From Atkinsonella hypoxylon (taxonomy: Eukaryota; Ascomycota; Sordariomycetes; Hypocreales; Clavicipitaceae): a stretch of 64,000 nucleotides of DNA. A program made the position numbers and the translations under genes. Below, piece by piece: positions 34,076 to 46,531 of this stretch; positions within the stretch are counted from its first letter, which is position 1, and every line of letters begins with the position of its first letter. The notes below the pieces were generated by a model, which did not search any database, was not told the origin of the DNA, and worked only from the letters and a program-made list of their open reading frames with translations. The stretch is from positions 248,001 to 312,000 of the forward strand of contig JFHB01000011.1 in NCBI GenBank assembly GCA_000729835.1. Direction: 5' to 3'.

Positions 34076-36552
34076 GGAGCAGTTTTCCGATGAGCCCGCA
34101 AACACCACGCTTCCTCGCACGACGTCTGATCCAAAAACTAACCGCCACCTAAAACCTCACTTTGAGAATTGATGTTATGTCATACATTGTTTCTTCTTCC
34201 AATGAGAAGAAATGGAAAAACGAAAAAAAAAAAATGAAAAAAAAAATGGCAAGCATAACGCCAGCCTGAACTACTCTAACTACCAATCGGAGAATTTGCT
34301 AATTTGCTAGAATACAACACATCGCAGGTCGCTTATCCTCTCCTCCAACTTGGACCTGTTTCCTGCAAGGAACCAGTTCTTGACTAATCTTCTCAATTCC
34401 TACTCAGTCCCTACAGATATGGAAATCAACGATAACTCGTCGGCCAATGATTCGCCTTCGATTAGGTCCTATGAGGCGGGTTTGCCCGGTGTCGTGCAAC
34501 ATCGTTAGTTAGCATTGTCTTTTTTTTGCAGTATTAACTATTTCTTAAACCTTGACCATGAGTCCCAAGTCTTGTGGTGGTGGGCACCTGTGAGATTCCG
34601 TGGTCCACAAAGATGATGAATGCCTCCAGCAACGGGAGTAACGAGCCAAGGCAAGCAGCCAATCTGGCAGCCAATCTGGGGTAGCGCAGACTGCATGCAA
34701 GTTCAGATGAAGCAACCGCACTGAAGTATATCTATCCAATCTATCCACAGATAAGTTGGATTCCAGGCCAAGATATCGCGGCCACCCACACCGCCATCGG
34801 CAGGCGCAATATCCCTCGTAATGAATGCATGGACCACCCTCAGCCCTTTTCTCGTCCGCAAGCTTTGGGCCAATTCTGGAGACATGGCGAGCCGAGCCAT
34901 CAGAGCGAAACAAAATAAAATAAAGGCGGTTCTCGCTCATCTAGTCGCGACACATGTGGTGCAGATCCGAAGTCGAGCATTCGCACAACACTCATGACTG
35001 GTCTTGTATTGGAAACCAGGCCTCGTCGAAAACTGGTACGCAGGCCCCTGTCAGTGAAGATTGTTCTGTCCACGGAGAGGAGACATGCAGCCGGGCTCTG
35101 ACTTGGAGGACCCTGCACAGGCCATGACTCAAACGGCAATGGAGGCGGCGTAGCATGGAGAAAGCCAAAATATGCACTGTCGAAGACGTACGTTTCTTTT
35201 CCGTGCTATACATGACGAAGGGAGGGGAGGGGGGAAGGCGAAAACCTCTTGTTTCGCGGCTCGGACAAGTAGACTCCCGCCGGCCCACTTCTTGAAGACC
35301 CATGAATGGACAAGGTCCACCCCGCACCAGCATCTAAATTAGAGCTACGTGTTCTCGCCCCCACCAAGTAAAGGTGTAGACACCAAGCCCCACTGCCCAC
35401 CGCGAAAGGCTTATCGACCAATGACATCTGTCCCAAACCTGGGCCATGGGATGCGCGATGGTGGTTGCGTAAATTCAGGAAATTGCTTGCGATTTTTTTT
35501 TTTTTCCAACCAAGCCAGGACCCTCGATCCAGATCCATACTAGTTAGTTAGTCCCGACGCGGATAGGGCGGGCCTGTTGAGCTCGTGGACGACCGAAACA
35601 AATTAGAGCCAAGCTGTCGAACTAACTACCGCGTTGTAAGGACTAAGGACGGGCCGGAGCGCAATCCGTCGATTAATCCTTGTCCCCTGGAAATAGGCTG
35701 TGATTTTTTGGGGGGGGTTTTTTGGGTTTTTTGCCTCGCGAATCGAATTACCGCATGGATGTGAGCTTTGTTATCGCTCGTCTTGGCGACGAGGCTATGA
35801 ATAGTTTTGTGAGGCCAATCATAAACGGCTTACAGACATAACTTGCTATTATAGCCATCGTCAGAACTGACCATTGTCATGATACACGTTTTCACGAAAA
35901 TTAGCTACCAGCTGCGTATACCGCTCATGGCCTGTCCCCAGGCCGGCATCACCGCACGAAAAAGGGGGTGGAGCGCTATGCTTCCGAGTCTGGGCGTGAG
36001 GGCATCGCCATCAGGCATAACCATGGATTGTGTTGGGTCGCCAGGTCGAAAGACTGCATCAGGCACTGCAAGTCCACACAATGCATCTATTTCCATTATA
36101 AGATACAATTATGTGCGATACATACGTGATGGAACAGCGTGGTAGACCCGAAAAAAAAACCCCTCTCCCCCTCCCCCCCCCCAAAAAAAAAAAAAGCAAG
36201 GAGTAACAGCATTCATTTTGCCAAATCATAACTGCATCCAAGTCTTTATTTTATGTTCCCCCAGGTATTCCCTTTCCGAAATTACCGGGCGCCAAGTCCG
36301 CCCTTCAGATCGTGTCTAGTCGTTAAAAAAATTTTAGAGTATTCCAAAAAAAAAAAAATTTGCACTGCTATGCAGGCAAAACGAAACCCATTTGGTCGTA
36401 GTACAAAGATTATTCGACGTGCTATGCTGCTCGCTAACGGAAACGGTGTGACTGAACCAGCCAGCAACAAAAGATAAATTAAGGTTAAAAGTAATGGAGG
36501 ATGGTCGTGCAGAGGTGTCAGGAAAGCGGTGACTTCAGTGATGGGAGAGCCT
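34076..36552. other. convergent intergenic region
   Basis: 2.48 kb between the 3' ends of the methyltransferase-like and GPCR genes. A-runs lie near 34223-34247, a G/T-run near 35706-35731, and a C-run followed by an A-run at 36155-36196. No protein-like frame is seen. Confidence 0.45.
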
Positions 36553-38095
36553 TCAATCTGCTTGGTCTGATCTGGGCTTGGCTAGTTCCATGGTGCTCTC
36601 GGAATCGCACGCCTCGGAGTCAAACGTCTCAGGTTCATCCGCTGGCATTCTGAAAAGGCTTCCGAAACGGGACCGGTAATGCATCCTGCTGTACATATCG
36701 TTTCTGTTGGCAGGTGGATTCCAGGAAGTCGAGCTAGCCGAGGTCGCGGTCTTGCCGGATTTGATTTCGTTGAACAGGTTTTTGCAGGCAGACCATGATG
36801 TCGTTGCATAAATAATGGCGTTCCAAAAGCCCTGCAAAGGAAGCACGAACGCGCTCATGAACTCGAGCGGTAGCGAAGTCTCCTTGTTGTGCACCAACGA
36901 GTACACGCGATTCGCGCTGGATGGCATCCAGGTGATGATGATGGCTGTGAAGAAGAGGAACGCGACCTTGGTGTACGACCAGGCGGCGTTGTTGAGTTCA
37001 TGATTTCGTCGACGAGCCACGTTGGCAGCCTTGCGCGGAAGCACATTGGAAGCTCGTTGTTGGAATGCCATCCCTTGGTCTGGCGAGATGGCGTCGTCTT
37101 GGCCATTCTTCGACGCTTGCGATTCGGCCGAGATGTGGACAGAATACGCGCCTCCTCCAGTTTGGCGTCTCGGGTCCGGATCGGCGCCTCCAATCCCCCC
37201 CTTTGGACTTATCTCTCCAAGCGGAATCCCATTGTTCGCTGCCAGCTCACTCGTCACAGTCACTTCTGTCGTCACTTCTGTGTTTCGGATAGTCACGGCC
37301 TCGTCGACGGACAACGGGTCAGGATCAGAGGACTGGAATTCTCGCAATTGCTTCCGCCTCTCATAAATAGTGCGGCCTGCTCGAAGATAGATGAAAAAGG
37401 TGATGAAGATGGTCACCCTGTTCAACCCAAGGTCAGTACACCTTATTCCTCAGACTTAAATTTTTCTCATACGCAGCGTGGCAAGTCTTACCAGACAGGC
37501 GCATAGAAGACAGCAATGCGAAGCACGTCCCAATTTTGGTCGATCCAGCACCAGATAGTTGCGTTCCCGTAGACGCGCTCGCCGCGATCATTCCGAATGA
37601 AGAGGAACGCCACCGCAGGAATGGCTGGTACGCCATAACATCCGATCAAGTATGGAATCTCCATTTTCCTTAACCGCGCGGCATCGAACTTCTGGTAAAA
37701 GGTGAGATAGACATTGATCGCCATCGCTAACGTCCAGAAAGCGTCTGCTGGCATAAATCTGTTGATTAAGAAAGAGACTTGTAAGCAGGGTCATGATCTC
37801 ACGAGATATGTAGTTTTTATCAGAAAGGTCAAGCATACAGCTGAATGAGACTGGCTTGCAACTGGCAACCGAAGGAGTCCAAATCATGCAAGTATGATCG
37901 TGACATCAACGTTCCCACAATGGTGAATAGATTCCCGAATGAGGCGTAGAAAACGAGCCGGTTGATCGGTTTATGGAACGAGGTCGAGGCATAAAAAGTG
38001 ATCATGATGAAGAGACATCCTAAAAGTGATAGAACAGAGCATGCGCGCTCTATCGCACTGATGGCCTCGAACTGGCCTTTAGTGATAGGACCCAT
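36553..38095 (-). CDS. cAMP-receptor-like G-protein coupled receptor
   Basis: Three minus-strand exons, 38095-37839, 37758-37492 and 37417-36553, give 462 residues. The first 180 residues hold helices 1-5 (IERACSVLSLLGCLFIMITF, then LVFYASFGNLFTIVGTLMSRS, with Cys residues in the loops as in secretin/cAMP-type receptors). A long Ser/Gly-rich third intracellular loop runs at about 200-315. Helices 6 and 7 (SYTKVAFLFFTAIIITWMPSS... and LQGFWNAIIYATTSW) follow, then a cytoplasmic tail. It resembles the Dictyostelium cAMP-receptor-like class of fungal GPCRs studied in Neurospora and Trichoderma. The ligand is unknown. The N-terminus is short, so ligand entry through the helical bundle is likely (inference). 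Confidence 0.87.
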
Positions 38096-40950
38096 GGCCT
38101 AGTATTCTGTCTGGTCTAGCCTCGAGGCAAGGCTGATGGCAGAGTTTGTCTGATGTCAGCCACGGTTGGGTGGTTTACGGTTGACCATGTACCATGAATT
38201 CCTCGGCAACCCTAGACGACGGTCTGTCCGTGATGATCTGCCTTGTTGATCCCGGGGCTACAGCATGCGTGATTGCCAAAGGCAAATCAAAGTCAACAAT
38301 AGTTAGCTGGGAGCCGCGATATGTTAGTATGGAGATTTGATCATAGGTCCTGGAAGGAGAATAGACGAACAGAGAGCGGTGGCTTGCACAACCAACAGGA
38401 AGTGAGAGGGGATGGAGGTCTGTATGAATTGACCCGAGGTCTATGTATGGCCTACACACAGCCGCATTTCTGATCTTGAGGACTAGTTAGTTAGGTAACT
38501 AACTTGACGGGAACTGGGTCAAGAATCTGAAAACCAGGGTGGCAGAAAGGGTAGGGGATGCGGACGAGGGTCATGGAATCGTGATCTGTTCATCTGTAAA
38601 GAATACGCAAGGCTCAAGCCAGGGACGCCCGGCGATAAGTTAGTGGTTTTAACTGTATTGAGCCGTTTGTGCCAACGGCTGACGGCTGGAAACGTGGTCA
38701 GGGGTCTCGTGTGGTTGGATTCGAGAAACACATCGTAGTCTCGCGGAACTCGAGTACGAAGAGCCGAGCCGAGCATCCGCGTCCACATTACATGGTAGCT
38801 ACCTACAGATGTACATACAGGTGTACATACAGGTGTACATACAGATGTACTCCGCACCTAGTTACCGTACCTACCGTACCTATCTACCTACCTACCTAGG
38901 TACCTTGTGTATATTGTATGCGCAGTGGTGCGGCAAGAGGATACACCTGGCATCGAATTTTTCTATTTTGCCAAATGCCGTGGGGGAAGCAGCACGCGAA
39001 TGATCCGACTTCAGACAAAGACATGGCAGCAACACGAGTGGTGGATGAGATGCTGACGCCTGAACTGACATTGAAGAATTTTTTATGCTTAGGGTTAACC
39101 CTTCGCGACTTTTCCTTTTCGAGGCGTTCCCGTTGCTGATGCCTCACAGTGTGATGTATATGAGTCTTGAATCATGTTTGCCTTGTGACCTGTCCCCTAG
39201 CCTCAGCAGCCCGTGGCACAATCCAGCTAGGGACGAGGATGCCGCGTCTGACAAGGATAGACCGGAACGCATGTACAGCGTGCAGCCAACTCAGTCTCGA
39301 TGCTAGTTAACTACCGCCCTTGCCAAAAAGGATGTAGACACTGCACCAGACAAAGCGGCTGGTGGCTGGACTTTTGAGGAACACGACGTCGGTTTGTGGA
39401 GCCGAGTTAGTGAAGACCAGGGTAAATACATATCAAGCTCTGGTCGAAACAACGGGGTCGTTGGCGAAATGCAGACCCCAAGTATCACAGCATTGTCCAA
39501 CAAACGAGTGGGTACGGAATAGCCATGTGAAGAATACTTCTAATGAAGTCCATAGGCAAGCCGAAGACATCCGATATCGACGAAGCTTGCGCATGGCATG
39601 GCATGCGTGAGGAGGTGTCTAGGGCCAGGGCCTAAATACGCGAGAGAGACAGAGAAAGCTGCCTCGCCGCCGTGCGATGTGCGATGTGCGAAGTGCGAAT
39701 TGCAAAGTGCGCAGTTTATACCGGCCCCTTGGCACCCCTGTTGGTGATATCCCAGGTGCCTACTCCGTGCGCCCACCTAGATACGCAGATTGGGAAAGAG
39801 CCTTCCCCTGCGTGCGCCTGCCTGCACAGTTGCATCCGGTCTATTGGCCCAGCGGAGTGCTCGGTCCTGCCTTGGCCTCCTCACTTCAATCTTATTTTCA
39901 TGGCGCAACAGCCGGCTGGCTATTGATTTGGTTGGAGAATGACGACTGGCGAACCGAATAACCTCATTTTGTGTACTACCTTTCCTGTTATAATATACGG
40001 AATGCCTGGGTATGATACGGAATACTAGAAAGGCTTCCACCCCCTCCCCAGGTAGGTATTTTAAACTACTTTCTCCGCCTTTCTCCGTCTTCATTCCAAA
40101 GTAATGACCATGGGTTATGAGTTTCTTTTACTTCATTTCATTTCATTTTGTAAAGCCGGTGTTGTGATTTGGGGGCCGTGGGGTACAATGTCTCAGGTTC
40201 AAAAGTCAGGGCTCGGCGATCAGACAAGATGGCTAACTGTTAGGTCTCAAGTCTCAAATCAAAAAGTTCCTCGCGTAGGTCCGGCGACAGCAATGGTTCG
40301 CGATGCAAGATGCGGGGAGACGCCGCACGTCGGGTTAACATGCGGGTCATGGAGTTAGATCTGAGTCTGCGCTGCTGCCTTCTTCTGAAGACCCATTGAC
40401 AAGCGGCTTTTTGAAACCAAGCGCGTGATGCCCATCCACAGACTCGCTTGTCTCTTCCAGTGCGATAAGCCGATAAGATGAGCATGGTTGGCCAATCGAC
40501 TAACATATAGTGGGCTACGGAATATAGGGCTGTGTGTGCCATTGCAAAAGTGGGGTCTACCCAGGACAATGACCAGGACCGGGCTCGCAACTCTCGGCGC
40601 GGCTAATCACCTACCTACCTACCTAGGTACCTAAGTACCTACCTTACATGTGAACCGGTAGTTGGGATTGGCGCCGGGTAATATCAAGATGTGCGGTATT
40701 TTGCCAGCAACCGGGCTCTATTTCAGACGTAACATACTCCGTACATACGAGGTAATTTATTCCATGCGCACAGGCAAGTCATACCATTGTGCCTGCGCCC
40801 GAAGACACCGCCTTGATGGAAAGGTACTTCGATTAACGTGGAAGTTTCCAGACCTGCAGAGAGGTACTTGGTACCAATCGCCGCCATTCCGGTGGTGCCG
40901 CGCAGACCAAATTCTCTGTATTTAATTTAATTTTATTTAATGTTCCTCCT
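38096..40950. other. gene-poor region with CCTA-type microsatellites
   Basis: No supported gene. It holds a 12-bp tandem repeat (38808-38850), ACCT/CCTA-type simple repeats near 38875-38905 and 40612-40645, an inverted telomere-like AGGGTTAACCCT (39091-39102), and several ACGGAAT/ACTCCGTAC motifs. The first part must contain the GPCR promoter. Confidence 0.45.
38808..38850 (+). repeat. 12-bp tandem repeat
   Basis: Three full units of G(A/G)TGTACATACA and a partial fourth. It is followed by a CCTA-rich simple sequence to about 38905. Confidence 0.9.
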
Positions 40951-43730
40951 TTTATATTTTGCCTTCAGTGTGTGTAACCCGGGGTTATCTCCAGCTAGCG
41001 AGACAAGGCTAGCATTAGTATGACTAAAGGGGGAAACTCGCCTCGAATGAGGATGCTAAACTCCTCAAGGCCGCTAGATAACTTGAACAAAAAATGCCCT
41101 CAATCAATTATCAGAAGAACCCTTCGTCACATAAATCGTAAGGAGAGAGTGCCGGTTGTTACAGGCCTACAGACTCCGTCCCCCCCACCCAGGCTACTCG
41201 CAATACGAGACTCATCCTCATTGTCAGAAGGATTCCGAGCACGAAACTTGTCATTATTACTAGTATCTGTATCATTTCACTAACAGATCTCGCTTAACTC
41301 ATTGGTCTCTGGCTTGGTTTGCCTCTCGGCTTTCGGGTGCGACCATGCTCAGATGAGGGCCGTCCCGTCAACGGGCTTTTCCCATTTGCGTTGGATTAGC
41401 CACTTCGCCAGTAGGCTCGTTAACTACCCGGTAGTGGAACGGGGGTTTCTGGACTAGCAGCACTACGCTGGCCTTCTTGTCTTGCAAATTGAAAATTGGC
41501 TGACCTGATCATGGCTGACCTGCTGTCACGTTGGTAGTGGTCAGCAAGCCCGCCATCTTCCCCCCTTTCCCAAACCACAAAGGGTCGAAAAAGGTGACTT
41601 GTCCAAGACCTATTAGAGTTGTAGTAACAGTATTAACAGGAGCTAGTAAATGCTAGTGAGCGTTTCGTCATGCGTATCTTGTGTGGCGGCGTGGTGAGGA
41701 TGAGCACTTGTATGTGGATCCAACTCTTTTGCCAACTTCAGTCTTCCGGCTCGCACTCTCGAAGCCGATGTTCTTTCCTAAGAACTGAGAAAACAATAGT
41801 TCCGGGAATTTAGTTATTTAAGATTTGTGCAGGATCGGAACCCTCGCTCGGCGCCTGGCCCAAACTGTTTTTTCCCTCACTATATATTTATCTCGACTGG
41901 TGCTTGTCGGAGCTTCTGTGAGACAATTAGGCCGGACATGGATCGTCAGCCTCACTTAGTGTCATCTGCCTCTAAAGACATCGAATGGGGTACAAGGAAC
42001 GTCGGGCGTACAGACATCCCATTGAGTGGTGTAAACGATTGTCCTTGCAGTACTCTGCTACCATGGCTAGTAGATACTTTGTTTCTAGTTCCTGACATCT
42101 TGCCATAACTGGCGTCTTTTTTTTCCTGTCATGTAGGCGAAATTGACATGCAAAGACCTAAGAATATAATGAAGGTGAAACTTGTCCTTGTCTTTTCGTA
42201 ACCTGCCGATGGCACTCTTGTACCCAAGGGTCCAATTTCGAAGTCTATGTCTTATATGATGGATGATCTTGGTCCATGACCAAGCATTTAGATTAGTATA
42301 CTTATCGAATTACACTGGTTGAGCCGGTACCTTATCTCGATTAGTAATTGTGTGGAAGCTCATGACTTCACATAGTATGTAGAGAACATGAGATGTACGG
42401 AAGCCCAACAATTCTCTGGAGACGAGGCTAGATAATGCCGTCTCCAAAGTTCTTGGGATGTTAACATGGCGAGACATGAGAAGTTGCTATACACCCGCGT
42501 AATAAAAGACTTAGCAAGTCAAGGCCTCGTGATGACCACAAGCAGCATTCGAGGTCGAAGCAATTTATGGACATATTTCATTCCATATCCATCGAGGTAT
42601 ACAATCTTTATATAAGTTGATCAAAGTTCTCCACTCCACATCAAGGAAATCATCCAAGTGTGTGTGCGGCAGGCACTGATTTCATACCGAGCATTGGAGA
42701 CCGTCTTCATCATCTCCAGTTTCCTTATTGTCTTGCAACTTCTAGGTATCCGGTTGAAATAGTGATAGAGGGGCCCACTTGTTATCCCCTAGTGCTATCC
42801 TTAGGAAACTCATCTGGCGCAGTAATATCCCTCCCTTACTGTTAGGATCCAGTATAACAGTGACCTCGGGAATTGCCTTAGTGACTTATTTAGAGCCAGC
42901 GTTCTCTGGTATATTTACCTGCGATTCAGGCGATGCAGGCGATTTAGATATAGGTTCATTGTTCGTAGAGCGCAAGTTGTTGGTGTTTAGCTTATTTCTC
43001 CTGCGCGCAGGACGTTGTTTTAGCGGTACTCTTATCTTCACCTTAGGGGCTATAATAGTAAGAAGGCTGTTAAGATATTAGCAACGTACCCGCCGATCAA
43101 GATACAGCGTAAGATCTGCAGATTTTAAGCGGGGTTTTATCTTACCCTAATACTGTCGCTCGAGAATATATAACGTTGTTAGACACAGCTTAATAGTAGA
43201 GGCTATTTCAGATCTGCAGACCTGAAATAGAACAATAGCTCTAACACCTGCTGTATTAAGTGTAAAATATAGGCTAATTAGGGTCTAGAGAATTTCGGGA
43301 TTAGTCGGGAGAGGCGCGGAGGTGGTTTAGTTTTACAGAATTGAAAAATTTGTATAGCGAATGTGTAAGGGAGGAGGTTACAACGAGAGAAATTGGTTTT
43401 ATATTCTCGCGGGCGGTGGAGCTATCCAGCGGCAGAATACGCACGTGATAATCGATTTTTAGATCTGCAGATCTCAAGCTAGGCCTATTCACCCGCCGTT
43501 GTATTCTTGTCTTCGGGCAGAGATACGGCAGGGGCTTAAAAAGAGGCGTCGTCTCGAGCGACTTCCTAGTATGTATCTTTAGAACACAGTTGGAAATTGC
43601 ATTCCACAGCATAGCATGTTCCAGCGACGGAGAGATTCATGGGCACATGACACTAGTAGTCGTACTCAGTAAGGAATATAAGTAGAAGAGTTGGATAACG
43701 CAAATTGGCATGACACTATATCAGCTCTCG
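40951..43730. mobile_element. AT-rich island, probably eroded transposon DNA
   Basis: Composition changes here to AT-rich sequence with many TA steps, no long open frame and many stops in all frames, unlike the GC-balanced flanks. Around 43110-43474 three palindromes share the core AGATCTGCAGA. A short frame at 41020-41283 contains a QTPSPPP stretch of a kind I recall from pogo-like transposase C-termini, but it is not enough to name an element. Repeat-induced point mutation of an old element is the simplest reading; it is inferred from composition, not measured. No target-site duplication or terminal repeat was found. Confidence 0.3.
43203..43230. repeat. 28-bp imperfect palindrome, core AGATCTGCAGA
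   Basis: Thirteen of 14 pairs match around the centre CTGCAG; the single mismatch is A-C, as a transition would give. Related palindromes lie at 43110-43127 (18 bp, one G-T) and 43461-43474 (14 bp, perfect). Confidence 0.9.
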
Positions 43731-44478
43731 AGTGAGCAGTGTTTACTTTTGACGCTCTTCTCATTATTTTGGCAAGGTTAGTCGCGCGCTCGATTCGTGA
43801 TGCTACTACGCAAATCAAACCGCTTCATGCTGTTCCTGTTCTCAAGTCTTATACAGCTCGCCGATTTTTGCCATTCTCGAGACGCATAGTCCAACAAGAT
43901 CCATATGATTATCAGTCGGAAAGGGCCACTTGGAGGTGTCTCTCTAAGGCGAGCATGAACTTTGCTGTCTCTTCTTAGGTTGTGCTCCTACAATGACGCT
44001 GAACACAAGTTTTCGACTTCATCGGCATACCATACATACATTCAGGTACAAACCCAGGTTGCAAAGCGTCCGACTTGAGCAAACATTCCAATTAATATTG
44101 AAATGAGAGCGATTGTCCAGTATATATAGTTGAGACCAGATGGGTATGAAAACACCATATTGAAAAAGCAATGTACCAGATCTCTTGTGATGCGACCAGT
44201 GAATTGCTTTTCGTCGCCCCACTCTACATCGATGGCGTCGTGTGTCGTGTGTCGTGTGTCGTGTGTCGTGTGTCGTGTGTCGTGTGTCGTGTGTCTATGT
44301 GCCAAGTGGGGCATGATTATGATGAGCACTTTCGCGTTCTGTCCAATTAGTTGGGACGTGAACCGGTAAAGAAGCTCCAACCTTGCGATGGTTCAGAATC
44401 TTTTTGGTTTTCCGACCATGATGTGCAAAGCTTTGCTTCCGCAACAGGTAAGCTGAGCTTGATGTCGCATTCTGAGCG
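43731..44478. other. upstream region of the polymerase eta gene
   Basis: About 750 bases without a supported gene. It contains a 7-bp microsatellite (44237-44295) about 190 bases upstream of the start codon and otherwise nothing recognised. Confidence 0.5.
44237..44295 (+). repeat. 7-bp tandem repeat, eight copies
   Basis: Eight perfect copies of GTCGTGT plus a partial. All three plus-strand frames through it encode Cys/Val/Ser-type repeats by chance. Confidence 0.97.
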
Positions 44479-46531
44479 ATGTCGTCATCTTCGATGCTGG
44501 GGATATCCTCGCCTCCGGATGCTGGCACTGCGAGGCGATCCCAATTCACATATCGCCAGCTCAGTCAGCTGGCTTCATACAACACTTCTACTCCTTTGCG
44601 AGTCATTGCACACATCGACCTCGATGCGTTTTATGCACAATGTGAAATGGTGAGACTTGGAGTGTCTGACGATCGGCCTCTCGCCGTGCAACAGTGGTGT
44701 GTTCCTACAAGCATCTTTTTTCATCTACCTAGCCATGGTGCTAGCTGGCACAGCTGGCACAACATATTCTAATAACAGTCACAGGCAAGGACTCATTGCA
44801 GTCAACTACCCGGCGCGTGCTTTTGGCATTAGCAGACACTGCAACGTTGCCGAGGCGAAAAAGCTCTGTCCTGATCTAATTGCTCAGCATGTCGCTACTT
44901 GGCGAGAAGGGGATGATAAGTGGGCGTATCGCGAAAACGCAGCTGCAAATATCGCTACGGACAAAGTCTCACTGGATCCATACAGACTTGAGTCAAGGAA
45001 GATCCTCGCTCTAATCAAAGAAGCTCTCCCTCCTGACCTTCAAAAGGTTGAGAAGGCCAGTATTGATGAAGTGTTCCTCGATCTATCTGCTCATATTCAT
45101 ATGACACTACTAGAGAGATTTCCGGAGCTGTCAAGCCCACCTCCCTATGACGATCCCACTGAAAGACTTCCTCTGCCGTCCATTGCTGCACTTGATTGGA
45201 AGGCTGACGCATTGGTGGACTTGGACGAAGAACAAGAGAGCCAGGATCCGGACTGGGACGATGTCGCCATCTTAATTGGATCAGAGATTGTGCGAGATGT
45301 ACGCGCAAAAGTCCATCAAGAACTCGGATATACCTGCTCTGCCGGTGTAGCCAGTAACAAAATGGTCAGCAAGTTGGGCTCTGGCTTCAAAAAGCCTAAT
45401 AGCCAAACTGTTGTGCGCAGTCGGGCGGTGGATGCCTTCCTTGCAGGCTTCAAGGTGACCAAGATACGCAACCTAGGTGGCAAACTTGGGGATCAGATCG
45501 TGTCGACTTTTAACACCGACTGTGTCAAAGAGCTCTTGAATGTATCATTGGATCAAATGAAGGTTAGGCTTGGCGAGGAGACAGGATCATGGCTTTATCA
45601 CACCATACGAGGCAAAGATTTCAGCGAGGTCAACTTTCGAACCCAAATCAAATCCATGCTATCGGCCAAATCATTTCGACCTAGCATTAACATGGAAGAG
45701 CAAGCCGTCAAGTGGCTGAGGATTTTTGTCGGAGATATATTTTCTCGATTGGTTGAAGAAGGTGTATTGGACAACAAGCGACGACCACGCTCCATCAACC
45801 TGCATCATCGACATGCGGGGCAAACTCGGAGCAGGCAAGGACCGATACCGCCCGGCAAAGCAATTAGTGAAGAATTCCTGTTTCACTCTGCTAAAGAGCT
45901 ACTCGGCCAAATTATTGCAGAAGGGAAAGTGTGGCCTTGCGCAAACCTCAGCCTCAGCGTTGGGGGCTTTGAAGATGGGGTTAAGGGAAACATGGGCATC
46001 AGCGCTTTCCTCGTTAAAACCGAAGTAGGCACCTCTTCACGCCCGCGGTCACCCGAGAAGCCACTGGTTGAGGTCGAGGAATGCTCCTATAAGAAGCCAC
46101 GAACAGAGGCAGGTGGCATACAGCGATTCTTTTCCAAAGGTGACGAAGGCAAGCTGATGAATTCTCGTCCGCACCGTGATGAGATCAAGAAAGAGAATAC
46201 ATGCCAAGAAGGTCAAGGTGCAAAGACGGCACATGAGAGTCCAGCTAACAGAGTGTCGGACATGGACAATCAATGCCAAATGTCCATCACAGGGTTCCTA
46301 TGCTCGCGGTGTGATATCACATTGGACGATCCACAAGATTTCCAAAGCCATCAGGACTGGCATATGGCAAAAGATCTTGATGAAGAGGAACGCGTTGGGC
46401 ATACTGGGCATACGGTTGTCCCTCGCTCGGTCGCCTCGCACAACTCCAACCAGAAGGGACCGGGTGCAGGATCGAAGCGTGTCCGCGATGGTAAGCTGGA
46501 ACGAGGTCAGAAAAAGCTCAATTTCGGTTGA
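44479..46531 (+). CDS. RAD30: DNA polymerase eta (Y family, translesion synthesis)
   Basis: Two exons, 44479-44696 and 44785-46531, give 654 residues. Catalytic carboxylates are in HIDLDAFYAQCE (Asp 47, Glu 56) and in the SIDE motif at 165-168. The fingers carry YPARAFGISR. The Y-family helix-hairpin region (RNLGGKLG) and little-finger domain follow. The C-terminus has a C2H2 ubiquitin-binding zinc finger at about 579-600 (CSRC...H-x3-H), a PIP-like IQRFF near 518 and a second, weaker QKKLNF at the very end. Pol eta copies past UV dimers at stalled forks, recruited by mono-ubiquitinated PCNA. The intron splits VQQW from QGLIAVNYPA. Complete, with all key residues present. Confidence 0.95.

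Noticed and set aside
41020..41283. pogo/Fot1 transposase fragment suggested by QTPSPPP
   Set aside because: A single short proline motif is not enough; no catalytic Asp residues or terminal repeats were found, so only a general TE-like island is reported.
41281..41480. Structured RNA suggested by short inverted repeats such as CCCGTCAACGGG
   Set aside because: No match to U1-U6, 5S, RNase P or SRP landmarks; the hairpins are isolated and short.
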